Assembly (NCBI GenBank): GCA_021204625.1
Contig: JAJPZA010000233.1
Span: 1-50,160 of the forward strand
Reading direction: 5' to 3'
From: Clostridia bacterium
GTDB lineage: Bacteria > Bacillota > Clostridia > Christensenellales > Borkfalkiaceae
DNA length: 50,160 nt
Position 1 is the first letter of the stretch. Every line of letters begins with the position of its first letter. The notes below the pieces were generated by a model, which was given only the letters and a program-made list of their open reading frames with translations, was not told the DNA's origin and did no database searches. Below, piece by piece: positions 9,044 through 16,962 of the stretch. The translations under genes and the position numbers were made by a program.

Positions 9044-9570
9044 CTCTTTTCCGTAGGAAAAGAAAACAGCTTTTCGTTTCCCCGGCTGATTTTTATTCAA
9101 TTTTCGGCTCTGATTTCGCCTTTTTTTGAACCGATTTTGACACTTCCGGCATAATTTGCCGAATTTAATGTAAAATCCGCCCAAAATTATAATTACGTTC
9201 TTAGCCTACCACACTTGACTATTGCAAAATATAGAAAAATTTATGTATTTTATTGCAATCCTTCCTGTATTTGTGAAAAAAATGCAAACTTTGTGAAGTT
9301 GTTGGAAAATCAAGGTCTATGCACTATCCGGAAACAATTCAGAATTGGCATAAGGTTCAACAGACGGAAATGAAGCCTCCAATCCAGACAGGCTAAAGCC
9401 ACATGATTTCTTATACAGCCCCTCTGCGCTTGCCTTCCGACAAGGCATTCCCAGAGCCATCCATACGGGTCCAGAATTATGATTCCTGCTGTGTGATTCA
9501 TTTTCCATTTGGACTTCCTGCCGCTATATATGCCATGCAGAGCATGCTCCGGACGCATGAGCCATATACA

Positions 9571-9605
9571 GACGATTCCCGGAGGGGCGGCCTCCGGGAA
9601 TCGTC
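9571..9605 (-). terminator. 15-bp hairpin after the GH3 remnant, no U-tract
   Basis: Perfect stem GACGATTCCCGGAGG / CCTCCGGGAATCGTC around the 5-base loop, 67 bases beyond the stop of the GH3 remnant. No T-run follows on either strand. The core TCCCGGAGG-n5-CCTCCGGGA recurs at 11698-11720, behind the intact paralogue, with the same loop length. It is probably the inherited 3' flank of this gene family. Confidence 0.5.
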
Positions 9606-9671
9606 ATTAAGGTGGATGATGATATGAAATTCTGCTTGCATCACATGCAAACTGACTGCTGGAAATGTCTG

Positions 9672-10420
9672 TTACTCTGCCTTGCCTGCGGGTTCTTCTC
9701 CGGATCCGTCCGAGCCGGCACCGGATAATGATTCCGCCGCTGGCTTTCTGTGCCCGAGAACCTCCGCCGCTATGTATATGGCCGCAGAGCCTATGGTCAG
9801 GACTATGGCTATAACCTCAAGGGTAGTAAGCAGTATCTGCCACCATGGGGTTATGGAAACAAGGACGGTGTTTGAAGAGATGCCGTTCATAACCGCGCTG
9901 TAATTGCAGACAACGTACAGGATTCTGTGAGTGGCCTCGCGCATCATGCTGCAGAACTGCGCGCTGGACTTGTATGCATCCGGGGAGCTGGAAGAGCCGG
10001 TGCCGTCATAGAGGCAGGTGCCTTTCATGATGCCGTCATAATAGGTCATGTAGTTGGCGCCGTTGCCGGACGAGGCGTCCGTTATGGAGAAGCCGTCAAA
10101 GTTCCACTCGCCGCGGGCGAGGCCTGTCATGAGCCCGGAGCACGCCAAGGTCCAGATGCATCCCGCTCTGTTGAAAGAAGTCATGATTGCGTGGGCGTTG
10201 CCCATGAAGGGTCGCATGCTTTATTCAAAGGGCAGAAGGTATATCTCCCTTGCGGACTGCTCATTGAGCCACACGCTCATGCCGTTGCGGTTGGTCTCTT
10301 CTTCGTTGAAGGCAAAGTGCTTCACGTACGCAACCACTCCCCTCTCCTGGATTCCCCTGACCTCTGCCGTAGAAGATGTGCCGGAAAGGTAAGGGCCTTC
10401 GGAGAAGTTTCCTTTTAAGA
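9672..10420 (-). pseudogene. Decayed 3' end of a third membrane-anchored GH3 gene
   Basis: The translation matches the last third of the gene at 11889-14924: FSEGPYLSG, VVAYVKHFAFNEEET, WLNEQSAREIYLLPFE, then SMRPFMGNAHA, GFSITDASSG (nucleophile Asp kept), MREATHRILYVVCN, and a C-terminal helix starting TPWWQILLTTLEVIAIVLT. An in-frame TAA at 10221-10223 stands where the paralogue has Tyr, right between LLPFE and SMRPF. Nothing matching the GH3_C domain, the Fn3-like domain or the N-terminal helix is found upstream; homology fades near 10420. So it is 5'-truncated and carries a nonsense codon. The 3' half remains open for 181 codons from an ATG at 10217, but without the acid/base domain it could not be a normal GH3. 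Confidence 0.85.
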
Positions 10421-10621
10421 GACTCCCATGCATGAAGGCCGCACCAACTGTCCATGCGGTTTCAGCGCATGCGTCTTCCACTCCTGTTCATTGCAACTAA
10501 ACCGTGTTCATTATAACCAAAGGCCACATGCCTTTTCCCATCTTAGGCACATGCGGGCCACTGCCTGCAAACAGCCGTCCAAAACGGCATATGCGACACT
10601 GTTTTTCCCACATACGGCAAA

Positions 10622-10641
10622 AGACAGGCAAGTGCCTGTCT
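10622..10641 (-). terminator. Intrinsic terminator of the LytTR regulator gene
   Basis: Stem AGACAGGCA / TGCCTGTCT with a 2-base centre, followed on the minus strand by TTTTGCC, about 60 bases past the stop at 10701. It separates the regulator from the GH3 remnant. The 220 bases from 10482 to 10700 hold nothing else that I can support. Confidence 0.7.
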
Positions 10642-10700
10642 TCCGTCTGAATATTTCATTCTGTTGTGTATCTGCCGTCGAACCGGGGCTCCGCATCCGG

Positions 10701-11417
10701 CTATGCCCCGCCCCGGACCCTTTCCACATACAGTGCAAGCATGCGCATGAACCTCTTCTCCCTCGCACGGCTCAATGGCAGCTTCTCTCCGTGCACAGTG
10801 ACGGTATGAGCCTCTACGGTCTGCACATGCCGGAGGTTTACCAGATAGCTCTGCCCGGAGCATGCAAAGCTCCCGTCTGACAGGTCCTCCTCCACTTCCG
10901 CCATTGTCTTTCTCACCCGGAAGTTTCCGCGGACTGTGTGGTATATGACCATGTGGGCGTCATTCTCCACATAGTACAGCCCGGATGTTTTGATGACCTC
11001 AGTCCTGTCTTTGAGAGAGATTATGACCGGCAGGTCCATGCTTGCGTCCCGGATGCTCCGGGCCTTTTCCAGCTTGGAGACAAAGGTGAAATACGACACG
11101 GGCTTCAGAAGATACGCCAGGGCGCTGACGTCATACCCGTCCACGGCATGTGCCGGCCCGCGGGATGTGAAAATTATGGAGACGGACTGGTCCGTCATGC
11201 GGAGCTTTCTTGCGGTCCCGATTCCGTTCATCATGGAAAGGTCCGTGTCTATGAACACGGCGAAGAATGAGCCGTCATAGTCCGTGAGAAAATCCTCCGC
11301 CCTCCTGAAAACCGCGGCCTGGACAGCCATGCCGTTCTCTTCATTGTACCTGCGGACATAGCCCAAGGCCGTGTTCACGGAATTCATATCCTCATCCACT
11401 ATCGCTATCCTGTACAT
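10701..11417 (-). CDS. LytTR-family response regulator (receiver plus LytTR DNA-binding domain)
   Basis: 238 residues from the ATG at 11417 (AGGTGG 7 bases upstream); the longer frame lacks a site. Residues 1-120 are a receiver domain: acidic pocket VDED at 7-10, probable phospho-Asp57 in VFIDTDLSMMNGIG, and the conserved Lys in LLKP near 107. Residues about 135-238 form a LytTR domain (ISLKDRTEVI, LYYVENDAHMVIYH, FACSGQSYLVNLRHV, LPLSRAREKRF), as in AgrA and related regulators. These bind direct repeats upstream of target promoters. No histidine kinase lies nearby, so it is an orphan. It sits between cassette B and the GH3 remnant, with its own terminator, which makes the cassettes plausible targets (inference). 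Confidence 0.92.
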   Translation of the reverse strand: MYRIAIVDEDMNSVNTALGYVRRYNEENGMAVQAAVFRRAEDFLTDYDGSFFAVFIDTDLSMMNGIGTARKLRMTDQSVSIIFTSRGPAHAVDGYDVSALAYLLKPVSYFTFVSKLEKARSIRDASMDLPVIISLKDRTEVIKTSGLYYVENDAHMVIYHTVRGNFRVRKTMAEVEEDLSDGSFACSGQSYLVNLRHVQTVEAHTVTVHGEKLPLSRAREKRFMRMLALYVERVRGGA

Positions 11418-11888
11418 CCGTCCACCTGTATGGCAATATGCGACACGATGTCTAAAACCCTGCACATATGCCTTGTATTTGCAAAAGTATACCACTCAAT
11501 GCGCCCGTTACAGGATAGCAGAATGTCATTGGCATATTGCATCCCTGGCCTGATTCAGGCCCATGTCCGGCTGTGGGCAACAGCTAAATTCCGGATGTTG
11601 CAAAACACGCGGCGCGCCCTTCGTTCCTCAGCAATTGAGGCTGGCGGCATATGCAAGACAAATAATTGCGGCCGGCGGCGTATGTATGTAAGACAAGTCC
11701 CGAAGGGATGGCCTCCGGGAAAGTCCTGCTGAATGATGATTATGGAATATTGCCGGAGATGCCGGCTCCTGCGCAAGGCCAAATGCGGCATATTCTGATC
11801 ATGCGCATGCTGCCTCCCGGCAGTATGTATAAAAGAGAGGGGAAATATTGTCTCATGTCACTCCGCCACGGCCGGAGTGCCTCCGGAT
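11418..11888. other. 470-base gap between GH3 (cassette B) and LytTR gene
   Basis: No supported gene. Holds a CACTCCG / CGGAGTG hairpin at 11859-11879 just past the GH3 stop, without U-tract, and the TCCCGAAGG-n5-CCTCCGGGA hairpin at 11698-11720. A short direct repeat of ATTCATCCGG overlaps the GH3 stop codon (about 11885-11906). The LytTR promoter should lie near 11440-11550 but I see no clear pair of boxes. Confidence 0.5.
11698..11720 (-). terminator. Hairpin sharing its core with 9571-9605
   Basis: Stem TCCCGAAGG / CCTCCGGGA (one A-C mismatch) with a 5-base loop, 169 bases beyond the stop of the intact GH3 gene. The same core and loop size occur behind the GH3 remnant. No U-tract follows. 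Confidence 0.4.
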
Positions 11889-14800
11889 TCATCCGGATTC
11901 ATCCGGAGAGTTTCCGGTGTCTTTCCTGTGCCTTAGCACTTCCGCTACAACGTATACGGCAGCAGAGCCGACGGTTAGAACTATGGCTATGACCTCAAGA
12001 GTTGTGAGAAGAATCTGCCACCAAGGTGTTACGGGAACGAGCTTTGTATTGGAAGAGTATCCGTTCATGGCCGCGCTGAAGTTGCAGACCACATACAGGA
12101 TTCTGTGGGTGGCCTCCCGCATCATCCGGCAGAAACGGGGGCTGTTCCTGAATCCGTCCAAAGCTGTGTCTGAGCCAGAGCCGTCATACAGGCAGGTGCC
12201 GGCCATGATGCCGTCATAGTAGGTCATGTAATATGCGCCGTTGCCGGACGCCATGTCTGTGATATAGAATCCGTCAAATCCGAACTCTTCGCGGCAGATG
12301 CCGGTCAGAAGATTGTAATCTCCTGATGTCCATGTGCATCCCGCGCGGTTGAAGGATGTCATTGCCGCGTGGGCGTTGCCCATTGAAGGCCTCATGCTGT
12401 ACTCGAAAGGCAGCAGATATATCTCACGGGCGGACTGCTCATTGAGCCACACTCCCACTCCGCTTCTGTAAGTCTCACACTCGTTGAATGCGACATGCTT
12501 TACGTATGCAACCACTCCCCGGTCCTGGATGCCTTTGATTTCGGCAACGGAAGCCATTCCGGAAAGATACGGGTCTTCCGAGAAATACTCGTGGGCCCTG
12601 CCGCAGAAAGGAGTCCTGTGTATGTTGGCTCCGGGAGCGTAAAGCCCCTGGACGCCGGCCATTATGGAATCATCCCCCATGAGGCTGCCTATGCGCTCTA
12701 TGAGCTCATCATTGAATGAAGCGGCCCATATTCCCTCGCTGGGCATGCAGTATCCTGTAACAGAGCCTGTGACGCTTGTAGGCCCGTTGTTGTCTCCCGT
12801 CTGGGGTTTTGCGACACTTGTCACCGCATTGGTAAGATGCAGGCCGTCCGTAATGAGCCTGGACTGCTCTGCGAAAGTCGTCTGGTCCAGAAGCCGGTCC
12901 CATACGCCGTCATCATAATCATAGCCCCTGAGCATTATGAGGGTCATCCCGTTGGATGCGCCGTATGCGGGCATTGCATATCCGGCCTCATCCGTGTCCG
13001 CCTGGCTGGCGTCCGTCACGCTCTGCAGATCCTTCTGCATGGTTTCGGTTGCAATGGACAGGGTTATGGCACTTTCGGGCCATGTGCCGGACCAGTTGCT
13101 TCTGGAAACGTATGTCACGCTGTTCGTGCCGGAGCCTTCGTATCTGTTCACGTCCGCATTGTCCAGCCGGTTGGTGATTTTCACGCCGGTCTCTGCGGAC
13201 TTGGCATATATTGCTGTGTCTGTATCTTCCTGGGTGAGCACATCCTCTGCAAGGTCCTTGCGGCCCTCCGCATCCATCCTTCCGGAAGTATTGCCAGGCG
13301 CATAGCCTTTTGCCGCAAGGATGTTGTTGACTGCGTCATGGGCGTCCTTTGCCGCTGTGAGATAATAATCCCCCTTGTCCAAAATGTATGTCTCTGCCTT
13401 GCTGCTGTCATATGACTTGAACTGTTCCTTGTCCACGGTTATGGTGACGGTTTCGGAATCGCCCTCTTCGCCTTTTGCCGCAAGAGTTCCTGTTTTTGCA
13501 TATCCTGCAAGCTCCACGGATGCCTTCTCCACGCCGTTCTCTTTGTCATATTCTGAGTAAGGCTTCTGGAGGTATATCTGCACGACCTCCCTGCCGGGAA
13601 CCGGACTGTTGTTGGAAACGGTTACGGATACGTCCAAGATGCCGGAATCCTCTTCGTTTTCCGTTGCCGTGAAATTGCTGTATGAGAAGTCCGAGTATGA
13701 AAGGCCGTATCCGAAGGGATACGCCACGTCTGCGCCGTAATCATACGCGCCGGTGCCGTACGAGCCCATAACATAGTCTTCGTATCTCGTCTCATAATAC
13801 CTGTACCCTACATAAATGCCCTCTGCATACACTTCATAGTACTGGCTGGTTGAATTTATGAACGGGAAGTCATTATAGTTGGAATATGCCTGGGCCACGC
13901 TGCCGCTCAGTTTTCCGTTCGGGGAAAGGCTGTTCATCCAGTTGGCCATGGCCGGGGACGAGAAGTTGTTTTTGGCGAATGTGTCCGCCGCTCTTCCGGA
14001 CGGATTGACGTCTCCGACAAGAACTTCGCCTATAGCTTCCGCGCCGTGCGAGCCCGTGACGCCTGTCCAAAGGCATGCATCCACGTCTATACCTGAGCCG
14101 GCTTCCGTTGCGGAATCCAGGAAATCCAGCTGGATTCCGACGGCTGAGTTGAGAAGAACGATGATGCGGCTGAACACGCCCTGGCTCTTGAGTTTTGTAA
14201 GGTTCCGGAGAAGATCCTGCTCATTTGCGGAAATGGAAAGATAGCTGCCGTCCAAGCCGTCCGACCCTTTAGTAGCCATGTCCGATCCCTCGCCGCTCTC
14301 TCTGGTAATCGTGACTATTGCTGCGTCTCCGTACTGGCTGAAACTGCTTTCCAATCCGCTCAAAGCGCTGTACGGAGCCTCGTTGATTTTTGTGGTTGAT
14401 TTGCTGTGGCCGTAGCTGGACGTGTATGCGCTGCTCCGGTAAAAATCCCAGAGAGCGCCGTTCACATCGAGCCTCTGCCTGCCGTCTGCGCCTTTTTTCT
14501 CCAAGGCTTCTTTGAGCGTAGCGTATGTGCCCACATTGGACGGCGTGGAAGAGCCGGATGTGTAATAATAGAAATCCCCTGACCCGCTGCCGAAAAGGGA
14601 TACTTTGGACCCTCTGTCCAGGGGAAGGGCGCCTCCCTCATTCTTTAGAAGGACGATGCCCTCTTCCTCTGTCTCACGGCAGAGGCTTTCATATGCGGCC
14701 CTAAGCTCTTCCTCCGTCCCGTATGTCTGCTTGAAATACTCCGTGTCTTCCTCCGGGGCGTCCGGATCCGGCTCCCTCTCCTCCACACGGTAATTCTGCG

Positions 14801-14924
14801 TGTTGAAGAAGGAATTGATCATGGACGCGTTCTGCGAGCCGGCCACGGAAAGGGCCAGCATGACCGCAAGGAATGATGTGGAGCATATGAGAAATATCTC
14901 GCCGAATCTGGTTGACAATTTCAT
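11889..14924 (-). CDS. Membrane-anchored permuted GH3 glycosidase, cassette B (complete)
   Basis: 1011 residues from the ATG at 14924, which overlaps the stop of the four-helix gene as ATGA; GGGGAG lies 8 bases ahead. The longer frame starts inside that gene. One membrane helix at about 8-30 (FLICSTSFLAVMLALSVAG), then an acidic linker. GH3_C at about 85-315 holds ESGEGSD with probable acid/base Glu212. A Fn3-like domain lies at 425-525. The GH3_N barrel covers about 700-900: LYAPGANIHRTPFCGR, VAYVKH and FYITDMASG with probable nucleophile Asp890. A second helix at about 955-980 begins TPWWQILLTTLEVIAIV and is followed by HRK. Both ends should face the cytoplasm with the enzyme outside. Last gene of cassette B. 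Confidence 0.93.
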   Translation of the reverse strand: MKLSTRFGEIFLICSTSFLAVMLALSVAGSQNASMINSFFNTQNYRVEEREPDPDAPEEDTEYFKQTYGTEEELRAAYESLCRETEEEGIVLLKNEGGALPLDRGSKVSLFGSGSGDFYYYTSGSSTPSNVGTYATLKEALEKKGADGRQRLDVNGALWDFYRSSAYTSSYGHSKSTTKINEAPYSALSGLESSFSQYGDAAIVTITRESGEGSDMATKGSDGLDGSYLSISANEQDLLRNLTKLKSQGVFSRIIVLLNSAVGIQLDFLDSATEAGSGIDVDACLWTGVTGSHGAEAIGEVLVGDVNPSGRAADTFAKNNFSSPAMANWMNSLSPNGKLSGSVAQAYSNYNDFPFINSTSQYYEVYAEGIYVGYRYYETRYEDYVMGSYGTGAYDYGADVAYPFGYGLSYSDFSYSNFTATENEEDSGILDVSVTVSNNSPVPGREVVQIYLQKPYSEYDKENGVEKASVELAGYAKTGTLAAKGEEGDSETVTITVDKEQFKSYDSSKAETYILDKGDYYLTAAKDAHDAVNNILAAKGYAPGNTSGRMDAEGRKDLAEDVLTQEDTDTAIYAKSAETGVKITNRLDNADVNRYEGSGTNSVTYVSRSNWSGTWPESAITLSIATETMQKDLQSVTDASQADTDEAGYAMPAYGASNGMTLIMLRGYDYDDGVWDRLLDQTTFAEQSRLITDGLHLTNAVTSVAKPQTGDNNGPTSVTGSVTGYCMPSEGIWAASFNDELIERIGSLMGDDSIMAGVQGLYAPGANIHRTPFCGRAHEYFSEDPYLSGMASVAEIKGIQDRGVVAYVKHVAFNECETYRSGVGVWLNEQSAREIYLLPFEYSMRPSMGNAHAAMTSFNRAGCTWTSGDYNLLTGICREEFGFDGFYITDMASGNGAYYMTYYDGIMAGTCLYDGSGSDTALDGFRNSPRFCRMMREATHRILYVVCNFSAAMNGYSSNTKLVPVTPWWQILLTTLEVIAIVLTVGSAAVYVVAEVLRHRKDTGNSPDESG

Positions 14925-15349
14925 GACAGCATCTCCCCTGGCTTTCTGAAGCCGGTCTTCATCATGCAGGCTGACACAAGGGAAAGCACCCATGCGGCCA
15001 GTCCGAATATGAGAGTGAGCACGAATCCCGCGGTGACGGAAGTGCCGTCTATGGCAGCGATGAGGTTGGCTATGTAGTTGATTTCAAAAACTACGTACAT
15101 GAGGAAAGCATAAAGCCCCACGGCCGCCGTTATGGCTTTCACGGCGCGGATCTCATATATGCACATGGCAAGCGACAGGATGATGAATATGGCATATGCC
15201 GCCGTGATGGCCGGATTGAGCGTTGGCGTGAATTCGGACACCCCCGCCGTGCAGTAAAGGATAAGGGAAACTGTCCCGCAGACGAAGGCGCCCGCCATGA
15301 GATAGTACCCCGCTCCCTTGCTCTTGAAAAATTTCTTTAAAAATTCCAT
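14921..15349 (-). CDS. Four-helix membrane protein of unknown function, cassette B
   Basis: 142 residues, the same length as its paralogue at 2217-2645. Four hydrophobic segments at about 15-35, 46-65, 72-93 and 105-128, with a basic start (MEFLKKFFKSKG). Shared signatures are VCG-x-x-SLILYC, the FTP-TLNP motif, and FEINYIANLI-x-x-IDGT. The stop overlaps the start of the GH3 gene (ATGA), a strong sign of translational coupling and of matched dosage. No family name can be given. The same position in both cassettes supports a shared job with the membrane-anchored GH3. Confidence 0.87.
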   Translation of the reverse strand: MEFLKKFFKSKGAGYYLMAGAFVCGTVSLILYCTAGVSEFTPTLNPAITAAYAIFIILSLAMCIYEIRAVKAITAAVGLYAFLMYVVFEINYIANLIAAIDGTSVTAGFVLTLIFGLAAWVLSLVSACMMKTGFRKPGEMLS

Positions 15350-15400
15350 TCGTTATCCCCCGTGGTCCCGCAATTGTCCTGCTGGACCGGCTGATCCGGA

Positions 15401-16798
15401 TTATGACTGATAGATCACCTGTGAAAGGCCTGAAGATGCCGTTGAGTATATTGTGATGCAGTCCAGGTTGGGGCTCTTTGCGGTGGTCTGGCCTCCCTCT
15501 GACTTGTAAGATGCGTCGGAGGTCGTCAGAAGCATGATGTAGTTTGTTCCCGCACTCAGCGATATGCCGCCGATTGAGTAAGTCAGGAATGTGCAGGGCA
15601 CATTGAGATCGTTGATTGTGAGCCCCGACACGTCAAACATCATCGTGTCGTATCTCAAGGGCGTTCCTTCATGTTCCGCCGGGTCCTCGCCGTCCGCCAG
15701 ATCATTTTCACTGAACACCGTAATCTGATACTGGCTGCTGGATATCGAAACGGATCCTATGGAGTCTCCGTCATAACAGGTTGACTCTTTTGTCGAATAA
15801 GCGTAGTTCGTGGAAGCAGTAATTGTGAGGTATGCGTCCGGCACATCTGTGGCGCATGTCACTTCAAATATCAGATACTTTCCGGCCTGGTTTCCGGCCT
15901 GGACATATTTGCCGTTGCTGCAGGATGAATTTTCCAGAATGGCGCCGGCGCCGACGTAATTGTTTGAATAGCCGAAGAACTCACGGTCCATGCCGTACTC
16001 GTCTGTCAAATCGGTGTACTCGGCCTCCATGACGTATCCGTAATACCATGACGCGTAGACAGTAATATTGTCTCCGCCGACATAGCTGCCGTATACAATC
16101 TGGTCTCCTGTTCCGTCGTCGTTTGCATGCCATCCCATGAACCTGTAGCCCTCGCGCACAGGCGTCGGCACATCAAAAATCTTGTCATAAGCCTCGGCGT
16201 AGCCGACATGGTATGTGCTGCCGCTTCCGTCATTTGTCATGAAGAACACAGCGATGTTTCCTTCCGGTATGTCAAGGCTGGTCCATCCTGCATAAATGGT
16301 CAGATCATATGTGACGGGCGCGGAAAGGTCAAAGGCCACGGTGCATTCCTCGTCGGCATACCACCCGGAAAAAATGGCATTGTCCTTTGAAGGGGTCTCT
16401 AAAGATATGGTCTCTCCGCTGTTTACGGCATATGTTAAGATGTTTCCGTCAATATTCACCGTCACCGTGCAAGATATGACTGTTTTCTCCCAGCCGGCGT
16501 AATATGTGGCATCCGCCGTTATGACGGATGTGAAATCCACAGGCAGCGTGCATGAGGATGTCGTATACCAATTGTCAAACGCATAGCCGTCGCGCACAGG
16601 GTCCGCGGGCCTTGAGGCAGCCTTCCCCTCTTCCACAGTCTGCACCGCGTATATTGAGGCGCCTGCGTAGTTGCAGTCGAAAGTCACTGTATAGGTTTTT
16701 GTTTCAGGGGTGTTTTCCCCGCAGCCCGCGGCAGCAAAGGCGCATGCCAGAACGCACACAGCTGCGCAGGCTATGATTCCCCTGGTAATTTTTTTCAT
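15401..16798 (-). CDS. InlB-repeat lipoprotein with CBM6/35-like C-terminal domain, cassette B
   Basis: 465 residues from the ATG at 16798 (AGGAG about 10 bases upstream); a longer frame adds 14 residues without a site. The start MKKITRGIIACAAVCVLACA is a signal peptide with lipobox AAGC, Cys26. Three Listeria-Bacteroides repeats at about 35-103, 109-172 and 181-251 (GY-F-NWYT, IFSGWYADEE, YRFMGWHAND). From about 256 (YVMEAEYTDLTDEYG) a beta-rich CBM6/35-like domain runs to the end and finishes PNLDCITIYS, like PIVDCIHVYT in the cassette A paralogue. Probably holds glycan or a cell-surface target for the neighbouring GH3 enzymes; this is inference. Confidence 0.85.
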   Translation of the reverse strand: MKKITRGIIACAAVCVLACAFAAAGCGENTPETKTYTVTFDCNYAGASIYAVQTVEEGKAASRPADPVRDGYAFDNWYTTSSCTLPVDFTSVITADATYYAGWEKTVISCTVTVNIDGNILTYAVNSGETISLETPSKDNAIFSGWYADEECTVAFDLSAPVTYDLTIYAGWTSLDIPEGNIAVFFMTNDGSGSTYHVGYAEAYDKIFDVPTPVREGYRFMGWHANDDGTGDQIVYGSYVGGDNITVYASWYYGYVMEAEYTDLTDEYGMDREFFGYSNNYVGAGAILENSSCSNGKYVQAGNQAGKYLIFEVTCATDVPDAYLTITASTNYAYSTKESTCYDGDSIGSVSISSSQYQITVFSENDLADGEDPAEHEGTPLRYDTMMFDVSGLTINDLNVPCTFLTYSIGGISLSAGTNYIMLLTTSDASYKSEGGQTTAKSPNLDCITIYSTASSGLSQVIYQS

Positions 16799-16845
16799 GG
16801 ATATCAATCTCCTATGATTATGTCCGGAACGTGCGGCCATTATGC

Positions 16846-16875
16846 GATTACCGCACAGAAAACTGTGCGGTAATC
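16846..16875 (-). promoter_or_regulatory. Perfect 13-bp hairpin between giant GH3 and lipoprotein, cassette B
   Basis: GATTACCGCACAG / CTGTGCGGTAATC around four A residues, 88 bases past the giant GH3 stop and 48 bases before the lipoprotein start. No U-tract follows on the minus strand. Its place matches the hairpin at 4527-4556 in cassette A although the stems differ in sequence. Likely a partial terminator or an mRNA-end stabiliser that sets the ratio of the first gene to the rest. Confidence 0.5.
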
Positions 16876-16962
16876 TTCTGGCCTGCTGCCGGAAGCCCTG
16901 GCTATGCCGGGGGTCTTCGTTCCGTTATCCGTTATCTGAAATCATCAGCGTTTAATCTGCGG

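Larger units (their letters stand above)
8562..9671. other. 1.1-kb non-coding leader with palindromes
   Basis: No credible gene. The 63-codon minus frame at 8993-9184 runs through a palindrome and low-complexity sequence and is not supported. The stretch holds two perfect inverted repeats (8972-8990 and 9017-9043), an AT-rich block at about 9180-9310 with a minus-strand TATAAT at 9186-9191, and a hairpin at 9571-9605 behind the GH3 remnant. The promoter of the giant GH3 gene must lie here, but no convincing -35/-10 pair stands out. Confidence 0.6.

Noticed and set aside
8993-9184. 63-codon minus-strand frame in the cassette A leader
   Set aside because: Passes through a perfect palindrome, Lys-rich low-complexity translation, and no ribosome binding site.
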